Notes: generated by a model from the sequence alone, not told the origin. DNA of 64,000 bases from Fermentimonas sp. (GCA_015478775.1 JADMKP010000001.1:1-64000); one strand, 5' to 3'. Positions 52,023-62,067 are shown, numbered from the stretch's first letter. A program made the numbers and translations.

Positions 52023-53231
52023 ATGGCAAAGCAATCAATACATCAGGTTAAACAACGTTTTGGCATTATAGGTACTTCACCCGAGCTGGATCGGGCTATA
52101 GATATTGCTTTGCAGGTATCACCAACCGACCTCTCGGTATTGATAACTGGTGAGAGTGGAGCAGGAAAAGAAAACTTCCCACAAATAATACATCAATATA
52201 GTAAACGAAAACATGGGCCATATTTCGCAATAAACTGTGGTTCAATTCCAGAAGGCACTATAGACTCCGAGCTATTTGGACATGAAAAGGGCTCTTTTAC
52301 AGGTGCTACCGGTACAAGAAAAGGTTATTTTGAAGTATCAAACGGGGGGACGCTTTTCTTGGATGAAGTAGGCGAATTGCCATTATCCACACAAGCCAGG
52401 CTACTAAGAGTACTAGAGACTGGTGAATTTATCAAAGTCGGATCCTCTAAAGTTGAAAAAAGTGATGTCAGGTTGGTAGCTGCCACAAACCTCGATTTAA
52501 TTAAAGCAGTAGAAAAAGGTAAATTCCGTGAGGATCTATATTTCAGATTAAATACTGTCCCCATTAGAGTACCAGCTCTTAGAGATAGGAAGGAAGACAT
52601 ACCGCTACTATTCAGGAAATTCACTGCTGATTGTGCTGAGAAATATATGATGCCCCCAATTAATCTAACAGAAGATGCCATCGAAATACTAAAAAGCTAC
52701 AGATGGCCGGGTAATGTACGTCAGCTTAAAAATATAACTGAGCAGATATCAATAATTGAGAGGGAGAGAGTTATTAACTCCGAAACCTTAAAGAAATATC
52801 TGCCTCATCACGAAGTAGGAATGTTACCGGTTGCTATATCAAAAATATACGAGTCAGAAAATAAATCATTTGCAAATGAGCGTGAAATATTATATCAGGT
52901 TCTCTTCGATATGAAAAAAGATCTTACCGATCTTAAACAAGTAGTAAACAGCATCATAGAAGATAGCATTCAGCACAAGCCCTCAAACGTGGTTCCTGTA
53001 AAGTATGAAACATTTACAGATAATATAACCATTAGAGAGACTATAAATAACGATAACGATATCCAAGAAGCTACTGAGTATGAAGAAAGCGCACTTTCAA
53101 TCAGTGAAGTAGAGAAAGATATGATTGCTAAGGCGCTTGAACGTCATAGTGGTAAGAGAAAGATGGCAGCTAATGAATTAGGTATTTCTGAAAGGACTCT
53201 ATATCGCAAAATTAAGGAATACGATTTATAG
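52023..53231 (+). CDS. Sigma-54-dependent transcriptional activator
   Basis: The 402-residue AAA+ activator has GESGAGKE (Walker A), ELFGHEKGSFTGATG (GAFTGA-type loop touching sigma-54), GGTLFLDEVGELP (Walker B) and a terminal Fis-type HTH (ALERHSGKRKMAANELGISERTLYRKIKEY). There is no receiver or other sensory domain before the AAA+ module, so activity is probably not set by phosphorylation. It heads an lptE-containing operon, as in many Bacteroidota. Confidence 0.93.
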   Translation: MAKQSIHQVKQRFGIIGTSPELDRAIDIALQVSPTDLSVLITGESGAGKENFPQIIHQYSKRKHGPYFAINCGSIPEGTIDSELFGHEKGSFTGATGTRKGYFEVSNGGTLFLDEVGELPLSTQARLLRVLETGEFIKVGSSKVEKSDVRLVAATNLDLIKAVEKGKFREDLYFRLNTVPIRVPALRDRKEDIPLLFRKFTADCAEKYMMPPINLTEDAIEILKSYRWPGNVRQLKNITEQISIIERERVINSETLKKYLPHHEVGMLPVAISKIYESENKSFANEREILYQVLFDMKKDLTDLKQVVNSIIEDSIQHKPSNVVPVKYETFTDNITIRETINNDNDIQEATEYEESALSISEVEKDMIAKALERHSGKRKMAANELGISERTLYRKIKEYDL

Positions 53232-53246
53232 TTAAAACAACAACAG

Positions 53247-53759
53247 ATGAAACGCATAAAACAAATATCATTTATCTTTCTTTTATTTCTATTAATAAGC
53301 TCTTGTAGTATCAATTATTCATTCAGAACTGCCTCCATAGACTATGAGCTTACAAAAACATTATCTATAGCTCATTTCATAAATCAGGCCCCATTAGTTT
53401 ATCCGCCACTGGAGCAAAGGTTTAACGAGTCGATGGTTGACATGTTTACACGAAATACACGCCTTCAATTAGTACAACAAAATGCAGACATGGAAATTGA
53501 AGGTGAAATAGTAGGCTATCAGTTAACTCCACTTGCCGTACAAGAAGATGCATTTGCTTCTGAAACCAGACTAACAATGAGTGTTCGCATGCGCTTCAGA
53601 AACAATAAGACAAACGATCCACCTATTGAAGAGACAATTTCAGCTAATAGAAACTTCTCTAGTAATACTGTATTCGACTCTGTTCAAGACGAGCTTATGA
53701 GACAATTAATAGAAGAAATAGTTGATCAGATTTTCAATTCCACTATGGCAAATTGGTAG
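53247..53759 (+). CDS. lptE: LptE-like outer-membrane assembly lipoprotein
   Basis: The 170-residue lipoprotein has a signal ending LLISSC. SINYSFRTASIDYELTKTLS and FINQAPLVYPPLEQRFNESMVDMFTRNTRLQ match the LptE/LPS-assembly lipoprotein family (PF04390), which plugs LptD for lipopolysaccharide export. It lies 15 bases downstream of the sigma-54 activator. Confidence 0.85.
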   Translation: MKRIKQISFIFLLFLLISSCSINYSFRTASIDYELTKTLSIAHFINQAPLVYPPLEQRFNESMVDMFTRNTRLQLVQQNADMEIEGEIVGYQLTPLAVQEDAFASETRLTMSVRMRFRNNKTNDPPIEETISANRNFSSNTVFDSVQDELMRQLIEEIVDQIFNSTMANW

Positions 53760-53764
53760 AGATA

Positions 53765-54580
53765 ATGAAAAAGACTGAACTATACGAACTCATTGATATT
53801 CACATATCAGAAAGCCTTCAGAATTCTCTGAAAGATAAATCCAATGTAGATAGTCCAGGCCTAAAGTTAAATCATGAGTTAATAGTTGAAGATTTAGAAG
53901 ATATTGTAATAGAGTATCCTTATTTTCAAACAGCAAGACTTTTATACACAATTGAATTACAAAACAACAATCAGAATCTTTTTATTGAAGAATTAGCTAA
54001 AACCGCTGTTTTATGTGCCGACAGAAAAAGATTATTTTATCTTATCCAACCTGATAATTATAGGGAATTTACAAGACTTACTAAAAGCATTTTAGACAAT
54101 AAGGATAGAACAGAAGAATTACTTGATTCATATTTCAAAACTTTTATCGAAAAACCTACCGAATTAAGCTTTGCACCTAGCGAATATTTCAGTTATCTTG
54201 AATCGTTAGGTGAAGAAACAACTGGGGGTGAGGATTCTACTGAAACAACACAAAACGATTATCATCTTCAGCACCAAGATATTATTGATGCATTTATAGA
54301 AAAGAACGAATCCGATACTTTAAATAGGATACAGTTCACAAAAAAAACAAGCAATCCAACTACTATTATTGAGGAATTAACAGATAGTCCCAAAAAAGAT
54401 GATGATAGTGAGTTTCTTACCGAAACACTTGCTAAAATATACATCAAACAAAAGAAATATGATAAAGCTCTTGCTATTATTAAGCAATTAAGTTTGAATT
54501 ACCCAAAAAAAAGTGCTTACTTTGCGGACCAAATTCGTTTTTTGGAATACTTGATAATGAACGACAAAAAAAACAATTAA
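53765..54580 (+). CDS. Tetratricopeptide-like cytoplasmic protein, unknown
   Basis: A 271-residue acidic helical protein without signal peptide. The C-terminal LTETLAKIYIKQKKYDKALAIIKQLSLNYPKKSAYFADQIRFLE is a TPR-like hairpin pair; the N-terminal half is unassigned. Located between lptE and secG in all the same orientation, a typical Bacteroidota arrangement. The frame opens with a TTG at 53753; the ATG at 53765 is chosen. Confidence 0.8.
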   Translation: MKKTELYELIDIHISESLQNSLKDKSNVDSPGLKLNHELIVEDLEDIVIEYPYFQTARLLYTIELQNNNQNLFIEELAKTAVLCADRKRLFYLIQPDNYREFTRLTKSILDNKDRTEELLDSYFKTFIEKPTELSFAPSEYFSYLESLGEETTGGEDSTETTQNDYHLQHQDIIDAFIEKNESDTLNRIQFTKKTSNPTTIIEELTDSPKKDDDSEFLTETLAKIYIKQKKYDKALAIIKQLSLNYPKKSAYFADQIRFLEYLIMNDKKNN

Positions 54581-54584
54581 AATT

Positions 54585-54947
54585 ATGTATATTTTCCTTA
54601 CCATTCTTATTCTGCTTGCTTCTATATTAATGATATTTGCCGTTTTGGTTCAAAAATCAAAAGGTGGAGGTTTAGCAAGTGGCTTCTCCTCATCTAATCA
54701 GATAATGGGAGTAAGAAAAACTACTGACTTTATTGAAAAGTTCACATGGTCATTAGCTGCTGTAGTAATTCTACTTAGCATTTTAACTGCAAAATACACT
54801 GCTGCCGGTTCTAGCTTACCACAATCTCAAGTAGAGGTACAACAGCCAGCACCGCTTAGTCCCACTACAGCACCAGATGTAGCACCGTTTGCTCCATTAT
54901 CTGCACCTGCTGAAGATACACCACAAGAAGAATCGCCTACTGAATAA
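54585..54947 (+). CDS. secG: Preprotein translocase subunit SecG
   Basis: The 120-residue protein has two membrane helices (YIFLTILILLASILMIFAVLV and WSLAAVVILLSILTAKY) flanking KSKGGGLASGFSSSNQIMGVRKTTDFIEK, the conserved SecG loop. The C-terminal tail is Pro/Ala/Glu-rich, as in Bacteroidota SecG. It is 4 bases after the TPR-like gene. Confidence 0.94.
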   Translation: MYIFLTILILLASILMIFAVLVQKSKGGGLASGFSSSNQIMGVRKTTDFIEKFTWSLAAVVILLSILTAKYTAAGSSLPQSQVEVQQPAPLSPTTAPDVAPFAPLSAPAEDTPQEESPTE

Positions 54948-54952
54948 TTAAA

Positions 54953-55570
54953 ATGAAAAGGTGGAATTTATTTCTTATCCTTCTTCTACCAGCAATATCC
55001 TTTGCACAGGGTTTTACCCTGGATACAATAAGAGTTGCTTCGGAAGACAGTAGAAATATTCATCAAAGCACACAATTAAATCAAACTGAGTTATCTTTAA
55101 ATAAAGATAACTCTAGTCATTTTATACTAGATCGTACTAAACTCCGCCTCGGTGCTAATATAGGTCTTTCGCTCAGCAAAAACTACACATATTTAGGAGT
55201 TGGCCCTCAAATCGGATATCAATTCAATAACTATTTCATGGCCGGTGCTGGTTTAAAGTATTATCACTTGAAAAGAAATTTATCAAATTACGAAAGAAAA
55301 AACAATCTTCTAGGATTCAATCTCTTTGGATATATTTATCCAGTTAGATTTATTACAATATTTGCACAACCAGAGTTAAATTATATCTGGTCAAATATTA
55401 CGTATAATACAGGAGAAAAAATAACAAATAACGGCATTGCGCCATCTCTGATATTAGGTGCTGGCTTAAAACTAGGCCCTACGCATGTAACCTTAAATTA
55501 TGATCTTATTCAACATAATAATTCTCCACACCCAGATGGATTTTATTTAGGCATTTCAGCATTTTTCTAA
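54953..55570 (+). CDS. Outer-membrane beta-barrel protein, unknown
   Basis: The 205-residue protein has a signal peptide (ILLLPAISFAQ) and alternating strands with a Gly/aromatic pattern (LRLGANIGLSLSKNYTYLGVGPQIGYQF, YFMAGAGLKYYHL) ending in a terminal aromatic pair, as in small eight-strand barrels. No functional family is recognised. It is the last gene of the run and converges on the dciA gene with a 4-base overlap. Confidence 0.78.
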   Translation: MKRWNLFLILLLPAISFAQGFTLDTIRVASEDSRNIHQSTQLNQTELSLNKDNSSHFILDRTKLRLGANIGLSLSKNYTYLGVGPQIGYQFNNYFMAGAGLKYYHLKRNLSNYERKNNLLGFNLFGYIYPVRFITIFAQPELNYIWSNITYNTGEKITNNGIAPSLILGAGLKLGPTHVTLNYDLIQHNNSPHPDGFYLGISAFF

Positions 55571-55860
55571 CGAATCAAAATATCCCTTACAACAGGTATA
55601 CCTACATATTCATTAATCTTTTCTATAAGTCCCTCTTTATTCATTATTAGCTCTGCCCTAAGCACAGCCGACGAAAGATGAACATACAGCACACTTCTTT
55701 TAAAATAGACATTACGCGTATATTTCAAAACTCCATCACCAAGCACTTCATGCCATGCCTTGACAGCACGATGTTCAGCTAGTTTAATTTTTAAACCAGA
55801 ATTACCATCCAGAAAATCGGCAAGGACCTCAGATATTGGTTGTGCATTTTTCTTTTTCAT
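55567..55860 (-). CDS. DUF721/DciA-like protein
   Basis: The 97-residue protein (ISEVLADFLDGNSGLKIKLAEHRAVKAWHEVLGDGVLKYTRNVYFK, VLYVHLSSAVLRAELIM) matches DUF721, the family of DciA, which loads the replicative helicase. It overlaps recF by 4 bases (ATGA). Confidence 0.88.
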   Translation of the reverse strand: MKKKNAQPISEVLADFLDGNSGLKIKLAEHRAVKAWHEVLGDGVLKYTRNVYFKRSVLYVHLSSAVLRAELIMNKEGLIEKINEYVGIPVVRDILIR

Positions 55861-56966
55861 CTCAGCATAACTTTTACTTCACCATCCACTACGCTGTAAA
55901 TATTATATCTATTATTTAGCCTGTGTAGGATTCTATCAAGAGACTCTCTATTAGTATCGGAGATAAATATCTGTCCAAATTCAGGACCCGAAACAAGCTT
56001 CACAATCTCCTCTACCCTAATAGCATCCAACCTGTCGAAGATGTCGTCAAGCAACAGAATAGGAGTAGAACCACCAGTTTCAAGAAGATATTTAAACTGA
56101 GCTAATTTTAGAGATACAAAATATGTTTTATTTTGTCCTTGAGATCCCACCTTCTTTATAGGGAAGCCATCAAGCAACATTTCAAGCTCATCTCGGTGAA
56201 TACCGGTTGTGGTGTGACCAATAGCCATATCACGTTGACGATTTCTTCTAATCAATTCACTAAAATCCCCATCATTCAATTGAGAAATATAATCAAAAGA
56301 GACTGTATCGGCTGAACAACTAATCTGTGAGTAATACAAATTAAATATCGGTGACAGCTTCACAATAAACTCTTTCCGCTTTTGATAAATAAAAATTCCA
56401 TCTTCCACAATTTGATCTTCCCAAAGATCTAAAAGAGATAAGTCGAGTTGATCAGCCTCAAGTTTCAAAAGAGCATTTCTTTGCTGTAAGGCTTTATTAT
56501 ATCTAACCAAAGACCGCAGATACTCTTTATCAAACTGCGAAATGGCCATATCCATAAACTTACGTCTTTCATCACTAGCACCTATTATTAGCTCATTGTC
56601 AGTGGGAGAAATCATTACAAGAGGAATTAACCCAATGTGATCCGACAATCTATCATACTCTTTTTTATTTCTCTTAAATTGCTTCTTCTGTCTCCTGCGT
56701 ACGGCACTATATACAATTTCTTCAGATTTATCTCTAAAAGAATACTTACCCTGAAGCATACACATATCAGCATCATGGCTAATTATCTGTGAGTCTATAG
56801 GATTTGTATAACTCTTACAAAAAGATAAATAGTAGACGGCATCCAGTAGATTGGTTTTACCCATACCGTTGTTACCTATAAAACAATTAATCTTTGGTGA
56901 AAGGTTAAGTTCCGCCTGAGCTATATTCTTATAATTTATTATCGTTAGTTCATTTAAAACCATCAA
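55857..56966 (-). CDS. recF: DNA replication/repair protein RecF
   Basis: The 369-residue SMC-like ATPase of recombinational repair: FIGNNGMGKTNLLDAVYYL (Walker A), VGSQGQNKTYFVSLKLAQ (signature region) and TPILLLDDIFDRLD (Walker B). The start has two ATGs in a row. It is 35 bases downstream of the cyclase gene. Confidence 0.96.
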   Translation of the reverse strand: MMVLNELTIINYKNIAQAELNLSPKINCFIGNNGMGKTNLLDAVYYLSFCKSYTNPIDSQIISHDADMCMLQGKYSFRDKSEEIVYSAVRRRQKKQFKRNKKEYDRLSDHIGLIPLVMISPTDNELIIGASDERRKFMDMAISQFDKEYLRSLVRYNKALQQRNALLKLEADQLDLSLLDLWEDQIVEDGIFIYQKRKEFIVKLSPIFNLYYSQISCSADTVSFDYISQLNDGDFSELIRRNRQRDMAIGHTTTGIHRDELEMLLDGFPIKKVGSQGQNKTYFVSLKLAQFKYLLETGGSTPILLLDDIFDRLDAIRVEEIVKLVSGPEFGQIFISDTNRESLDRILHRLNNRYNIYSVVDGEVKVMLR

Positions 56967-57001
56967 TCTATACTCCTAATTCTGATTTAAAAAAGACATT
57001 T

Positions 57002-57763
57002 CTACTCTCCCATTAATAAACTCTGTAGATCTTCGGGAGTGATATTCAATTTAAGCCTACCATCAGATGCAAACGATATTCTCCCTCTCTCCTCAGACAC
57101 AATTATAACCTTGGCATCGGTCTCTTGTGAGATTCCCAATCCTGCCCTATGCCTCAAGCCAAGATGGGTAGGAATATTGGGATTTTGAGAAATAGGTAAA
57201 ATACAACCTGCTGCTTTTATTTTCTTTCCCACAATAACCATTGCACCATCATGAAGCGGACTGTTTTTAAAAAACACGTTCTCAATTAATCGCGATGACA
57301 CATCAGCATTTATAATTTCTCCTGTTTGCTCATAAAGTCCCATATGAATATCGCCCTGAATTGCTATAAGAGCTCCTGTGTTAGTTTTAGACATATTCAT
57401 ACAAGCTAAAACTATTGCAGTTAGGTGCGAAGTATCTTTATTGTCTCGCTCACTGGGGAAAAAGAGCTTCGTAATAAAATTCCATCCTTTTTTTGAACCA
57501 AGCGACATAAGAAATCGGCGTATCTCATCTTGAAAAAGTATTACTATTAAGAAAAGTCCCACACTCACAAACTGATCAAGAATGGACCCCAGTAGCACCA
57601 TATTAAACAAACGTGATACCAACAGCCAAATGATCATAAAAACCAAAATTCCCAAAAACAATGGTCTTAATCCAGATATCCTCACCAACCTGAATAAATA
57701 AAACAGGAGTAAAGCTACTAGAAGTACATCAATAAAATCTTTTATACCAAAATGAGCAAACAT
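57002..57763 (-). CDS. cdaA: Diadenylate cyclase CdaA
   Basis: The 253-residue enzyme makes cyclic di-AMP. Three N-terminal membrane helices (VLLVALLLFYLFRLV, PLFLGILVFMIIWLLV, FVSVGLFLIVILF) precede the DAC domain with SPLHDGAMVIVG (DGA) and LGLRHRAGLGIS (RHR). Between folP and recF on the same strand. The link to the DHH phosphoesterase at 48090 is an inference. Confidence 0.94.
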   Translation of the reverse strand: MFAHFGIKDFIDVLLVALLLFYLFRLVRISGLRPLFLGILVFMIIWLLVSRLFNMVLLGSILDQFVSVGLFLIVILFQDEIRRFLMSLGSKKGWNFITKLFFPSERDNKDTSHLTAIVLACMNMSKTNTGALIAIQGDIHMGLYEQTGEIINADVSSRLIENVFFKNSPLHDGAMVIVGKKIKAAGCILPISQNPNIPTHLGLRHRAGLGISQETDAKVIIVSEERGRISFASDGRLKLNITPEDLQSLLMGE

Positions 57764-57768
57764 ATTTT

Positions 57769-58617
57769 TTATTTATCGTATACAGTTAACTCGGATATTA
57801 TTTTTACGCACTCCACAGCCTCTTTCACATCATGTACCCTCATAATGTTTGCACCAGAAAGGAGAGAGACCGTATTTAGTACTGTAGTGCCATTCAAACT
57901 GTTCTCTGGGGTGGTATCAAGCAGTTTGTAAATCATAGATTTTCTCGATATACCCACCAATATCGGTTCTTCAAAGATATGAAAATATTTAAGATATGCC
58001 ATCAATTCGTAGTTTTGTGCCATACTCTTACTAAATCCAAAACCTGGATCAATTATAACATCATTAACCCCCCAAAGACTTAGTTTAGCCCTCTTTTCAG
58101 AGAAGTAGTACAAAATATCCTGAATATAATTATCATAATGAGTCATATTCTGCATTGTTTGCGGCACACCTCTCATATGCATTAAAATATACGGTACATT
58201 CAGCTTAGCAACAACACCAAACATACTTTTATCTATCTCTCCTCCCGAAATATCATTTATAATATTCGCTCCATACACTTCAACAGCCTCCTTTGCAACA
58301 TCCGCATAAAAAGTATCGATAGAAATTATTGAATCAGGAAATTCATTGCGAATCAATTTTAGAGCTGGCATCAACCTATCCGATTCCTCCTCTGCTGACA
58401 GGAATTTAGACGTTGGTGAAGTTGACTGTGCTCCTACATCAATTATAGCACCTCCCTCATCAAGAATAACTCTACATCTTTTCACAATCTCCTCATCAGA
58501 TTGTTTCCTACTTTCCAAATAAAATGAATTAGGCGTTACATTCAAAATGCCCATCACCAGAGGAGTTGACAGGTTTATAAGAGATCCGTTTATATTAATT
58601 GTCTTTTCAACTTTCAT
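57769..58617 (-). CDS. folP: Dihydropteroate synthase
   Basis: The 282-residue folate enzyme joins p-aminobenzoate to the pterin. TPLVMGILNVTPNSFYLESR (first loop), IIDVGAQSTSPTSKFLSAEEE (second loop), INDISGG, ILMHMRGVPQTMQ and IIDPGFGFSKSMAQNYELM are typical. Tyr replaces the usual Asp of the NVTPDSF motif region (NSFY), a small variation seen in the phylum. Confidence 0.94.
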   Translation of the reverse strand: MKVEKTININGSLINLSTPLVMGILNVTPNSFYLESRKQSDEEIVKRCRVILDEGGAIIDVGAQSTSPTSKFLSAEEESDRLMPALKLIRNEFPDSIISIDTFYADVAKEAVEVYGANIINDISGGEIDKSMFGVVAKLNVPYILMHMRGVPQTMQNMTHYDNYIQDILYYFSEKRAKLSLWGVNDVIIDPGFGFSKSMAQNYELMAYLKYFHIFEEPILVGISRKSMIYKLLDTTPENSLNGTTVLNTVSLLSGANIMRVHDVKEAVECVKIISELTVYDK

Positions 58618-58639
58618 AATATGTTTCTATATATTGGCT

Positions 58640-60220
58640 CTATAGAACAGAGTTAGGATCACGATTGGGATAGTCAATAGTATAATGAAGTCCTCTACTC
58701 TCTTTACGTGCCATTGCTTGTTTAATAACCAGATAACCAACTTTAATAATATTTCTCAGCTCACAAATATCACGTGAAACCACAGATCTCTGGAATAGAT
58801 TCTCTGTTTCCCTAAAAATAATATTCAATCTGTTCATTGCTCTCTGCAAACGCAAATCCGAACGTACTATACCTACGTACGATGACATAATCTGCCCAAC
58901 TTCCTTATAGCTTTGAGTAATTAATACCATCTCCTCAGGAGAAGTAGTTCCTTCATCATTCCAAGGCGGAATATTATCTTGAAAATTATAACTTTTAATA
59001 ATTCCAAGTGAGTGCTTTGCAGCAGCATCAGCATAAACAACAGCTTCTATAAGTGAATTAGAAGCAAGACGATTTGCCCCATGCAACCCTGTGCAAGCAC
59101 ATTCTCCATTTGCATACAAACGATCTATAGAAGTTTCTCCATCTTGGTTTACAGTAATCCCACCACATAAATAATGTGCAGCAGGCGCAACTGGAATCAT
59201 CTCCTTTATTATATCAATACCAAAAGACAAACACTTTTCGTAGATAGAAGGAAATTGTTTTTTTATCTCTGCTGGTTCTTTAAAGGTTATATCCAGAAAC
59301 ACATAATCATCTCCCCTTTCTTTCATTTCAGAGTCAATAGCCCTAGCAACTATATCTCGAGGAGCAAGCGAACCTCTTTCGTCATATTTATGCATAAATT
59401 CTTCCCCATCTTTAGTTTTTAAGATACCCCCAAATCCACGCATAGCCTCAGTAATCAAAAATGAAGGTCTTGCTCCAGGATGGTAAAGTGCAGTTGGATG
59501 AAACTGCACAAATTCCATACCCTTTATCTCACCCTTGGCACGTGCCACCATTGCTATACCATCACCTGTAGCAACATCAGGGTTTGTAGTAGTTTGATAT
59601 ACCGAACCTATGCCCCCAGTTGCCATTAATGTAACCTTAGACAAAAAAGTATCTATTTGATTTGTTCCTTGATCCAGAATATATGCACCATAACATTCAA
59701 TTCCGGGAGTATATCGTGTTATAATTTCTCCAAGATGATGTTGTGTGAGTACCTCTATAGCAAAATGATTTTCAAAGAGATCAATATTCGGGTGCTTTCG
59801 GATTGTATCAATTAAACTAACCTGAATTTCTGCCCCAGTACTATCTTTATGATGTAAAATACGAAATTCTGAATGTCCGCCTTCACGGTGAAGATCAAAA
59901 TTACCTTTATCATCTTTATCAAAATCAACACCCCAGTTTATAAGTTCTACTATCTGAGCTGGTGCCTCATTCACTACCTTCTTTACCACCTCGATATCAC
60001 ATAATCCACCACCTGCATCAAGAGTATCATCAATATGCTTCTCAAAATTATCCCAAGCATTTGTTACCGAAGCAATACCCCCTTGTGCATAAAAAGTATT
60101 AGCGTCCTCCAGTTTATTTTTAGCTATTATAGCTACTTTTCCATACTTGGCAACCTTAAGCGCATAGCTCATACCAGCAATACCTGAGCCAATTACCAGA
60201 AAATCATATTTATATACCAT
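58640..60220 (-). CDS. nadB: L-aspartate oxidase
   Basis: The 526-residue FAD enzyme of quinolinate/NAD synthesis. FLVIGSGIAGMSYALKVA (FAD-binding), FYAQGGIASV, HREGGHSEFRILHHKDSTG, EFVQFHPTALYH and CGGITVNQDG, followed by LYANGECACTGLHGANRLASNSL, belong to the succinate dehydrogenase/fumarate reductase flavoprotein family with the NadB pattern. It is the first gene of nadB-folP-cdaA-recF-dciA. nadA and nadC are not in the window. Confidence 0.96.
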   Translation of the reverse strand: MVYKYDFLVIGSGIAGMSYALKVAKYGKVAIIAKNKLEDANTFYAQGGIASVTNAWDNFEKHIDDTLDAGGGLCDIEVVKKVVNEAPAQIVELINWGVDFDKDDKGNFDLHREGGHSEFRILHHKDSTGAEIQVSLIDTIRKHPNIDLFENHFAIEVLTQHHLGEIITRYTPGIECYGAYILDQGTNQIDTFLSKVTLMATGGIGSVYQTTTNPDVATGDGIAMVARAKGEIKGMEFVQFHPTALYHPGARPSFLITEAMRGFGGILKTKDGEEFMHKYDERGSLAPRDIVARAIDSEMKERGDDYVFLDITFKEPAEIKKQFPSIYEKCLSFGIDIIKEMIPVAPAAHYLCGGITVNQDGETSIDRLYANGECACTGLHGANRLASNSLIEAVVYADAAAKHSLGIIKSYNFQDNIPPWNDEGTTSPEEMVLITQSYKEVGQIMSSYVGIVRSDLRLQRAMNRLNIIFRETENLFQRSVVSRDICELRNIIKVGYLVIKQAMARKESRGLHYTIDYPNRDPNSVL

Positions 60221-60246
60221 CTATCTTTCAGTTCTGATTATTTGCA

Positions 60247-60254
60247 CAAAATTA
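60247..60254 (-). promoter_or_regulatory. -7 element of the nadB operon
   Basis: TAATTTTG on the minus strand, 26 bases upstream of the nadB ATG. Confidence 0.5.
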
Positions 60255-60384
60255 ATCAATTATTAGAGTATTCTACACTTACCCCATAGTTAAAAGTCCC
60301 ATATTAATTTGTAATTATAATTCTATTACTTTACTTTGTTGGTTAGTATTAAACTTCTTATGATCTTTTTAAACAAGTATCAAT

Positions 60385-61656
60385 ATGAAACACATTATTA
60401 CTTTATTACTATTATTATTTTTATTTTCAACACCAAATCTTCATTCTACTAACATAAATCAACAGCCAGAACCCACTATCCTATTAAAAGGAAGAGTTTT
60501 AGGAGACGAAAGCAAACAGCCGTTAATAAGTGCCAGTGTAGCAACCGAACTTATGAATATTTCAACGGTAACCAATCAGGAGGGATATTTTTCAATCAGA
60601 GTACCGGCATCTTCAAGCAACTCTAAATTAATAATACGTCACATAGGTTATTCCAATAAAGAAATTCCTATCTCCACACTTATCAACAACCCTAATAACC
60701 AAATCATACTAATTTCTTCACCCATCGAATTAGGAGAAATACAAGTTGTTTCAGGAGATGGCTCTCAACTGGTAAAAGATGCTTTATATAAGATTCCCCA
60801 GAATTATCCATCTTCACCAAATATGATGGTTGCTTTCTATCGTGAATCAATAAAAAAAGGGTCAAAATATATCTCTTTGGTAGAAACCGTTCTTGATGTT
60901 TATAAAGCTTCTTATCGTTCATACAACAATGATCAGGCAAGAATTTACATTGGGCGAAAAGCAACAGATATTACTCCACGTGACACCGTTTTGTTAAAAT
61001 TTCAAGGAGGAATAAGCGATGCACTCATGCTGGATATTGCCAAAAATCCCGAAGTTGTTTTTGGCACCGATGCTTCTGAGTATAAATTTCATATAGAAGG
61101 GCTTATTAATTTCAATAACAAACCACACTATAAAATAAGCTTTTCTCCCCTTTCTGAAGTCGAAGAAATTCTTTTCAGAGGAACAATTTACCTCGAATAC
61201 AAATCACTTTCTTTTGCTCGAATGGAATTTAATATGAATGTTGAGGACCGAAAGGATGCTGCCAATATTTTTATCCGAAAAAAACCATCTAAAATGCGGG
61301 TAGAAGTAGAGCAAGCAAGATACATTATAGATTATATAGAGAATAATGGCAAATGGTATTTTAATTATAGTGCAACCGATGTAGAATTTAAAGTTAGGTG
61401 GACCAACAGATTCTTCGGACTATTTTCGACAAACTATGTAATTTCTTCAGAAATTGCAATCACAGACAGATATAACGACAATGTTATAAAATTTCCTCGA
61501 AACGAGCGTATCAGATCTACAGATGTAATTGCCGAAAAAGTAGAATACTTTCTCGACCCAACTTTCTGGGGCGACTATAACGTTATAGAACCCGACCAAG
61601 AGATCACAGATGCAATAAAAAGATTAAGTGATAAACTCAGAAGAAGAAACGAATAA
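60385..61656 (+). CDS. Exported protein with carboxypeptidase-regulatory-like domain
   Basis: The 423-residue protein has a signal peptide (LLLLLFLFSTPNLHS), then a CarboxypepD_reg-like fold at about 33-115 (LLKGRVLGDESKQPLISASV, TNQEGYFSIRVP, IRHIGYSNKEIPI). A strand-rich C-terminal region follows with FYRESIKKGSKYISLVETVLDVYKASY, as in Bacteroidota envelope proteins related to DUF5686. No TonB-dependent barrel follows. The function is unknown. Confidence 0.85.
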   Translation: MKHIITLLLLLFLFSTPNLHSTNINQQPEPTILLKGRVLGDESKQPLISASVATELMNISTVTNQEGYFSIRVPASSSNSKLIIRHIGYSNKEIPISTLINNPNNQIILISSPIELGEIQVVSGDGSQLVKDALYKIPQNYPSSPNMMVAFYRESIKKGSKYISLVETVLDVYKASYRSYNNDQARIYIGRKATDITPRDTVLLKFQGGISDALMLDIAKNPEVVFGTDASEYKFHIEGLINFNNKPHYKISFSPLSEVEEILFRGTIYLEYKSLSFARMEFNMNVEDRKDAANIFIRKKPSKMRVEVEQARYIIDYIENNGKWYFNYSATDVEFKVRWTNRFFGLFSTNYVISSEIAITDRYNDNVIKFPRNERIRSTDVIAEKVEYFLDPTFWGDYNVIEPDQEITDAIKRLSDKLRRRNE

Positions 61657-61681
61657 CTAACTGAATAAAAGGTGAAAACTG

Positions 61682-61712
61682 TTTGCATATAAAAAATTAA
61701 GCAGTATCTTTG
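61682..61712 (+). promoter_or_regulatory. Promoter of rpsO
   Basis: TTTG at 61682-61685, exactly 19 bases, then TATCTTTG at 61705-61712. A full consensus Bacteroidota promoter 34 bases upstream of the rpsO ATG, as expected for a ribosomal protein. Confidence 0.85.
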
Positions 61713-61746
61713 CAACCCAAGTTTTTTAAACATTATATTTATAAAC

Positions 61747-62016
61747 ATGTATTTAGATTCTACTAAAAAGCAAGAAATCTTTGCAAAGCACGGAAAGTCT
61801 AACACTGATACTGGCTCACCAGAAGCGCAGATAGCATTGTTTTCATACCGTATTTCGCATTTGACTCAACACTTGAAGTCAAACAAAAAAGATTATAACA
61901 CAGAAAGAGCATTGAGAATTTTAGTTGGTAAACGTCGTCGTTTACTAGATTATCTGATTGATATCGATATTGAAAGATATCGTTCAATTATTAAAGAATT
62001 AGGAATCAGAAAATAA
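61747..62016 (+). CDS. rpsO: 30S ribosomal protein S15
   Basis: The 89-residue S15: GKSNTDTGSPEAQIALFSYRI, LTQHLKSNKKDYNTERAL, and LVGKRRRLLDYL are invariant blocks that contact 16S rRNA and S6/S18. Monocistronic between its own promoter and terminator. Confidence 0.98.
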   Translation: MYLDSTKKQEIFAKHGKSNTDTGSPEAQIALFSYRISHLTQHLKSNKKDYNTERALRILVGKRRRLLDYLIDIDIERYRSIIKELGIRK

Positions 62017-62032
62017 TTCTCACAAAAAAATC

Positions 62033-62067
62033 AAAGAGGGTAAAGTTACATTTATCCTCTTTTTTTT
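62033..62067 (+). terminator. Rho-independent terminator after rpsO
   Basis: A 12-base stem (62033-62044 with 62051-62062, one G:U-type mismatch), loop of six, then a run of T. Confidence 0.85.
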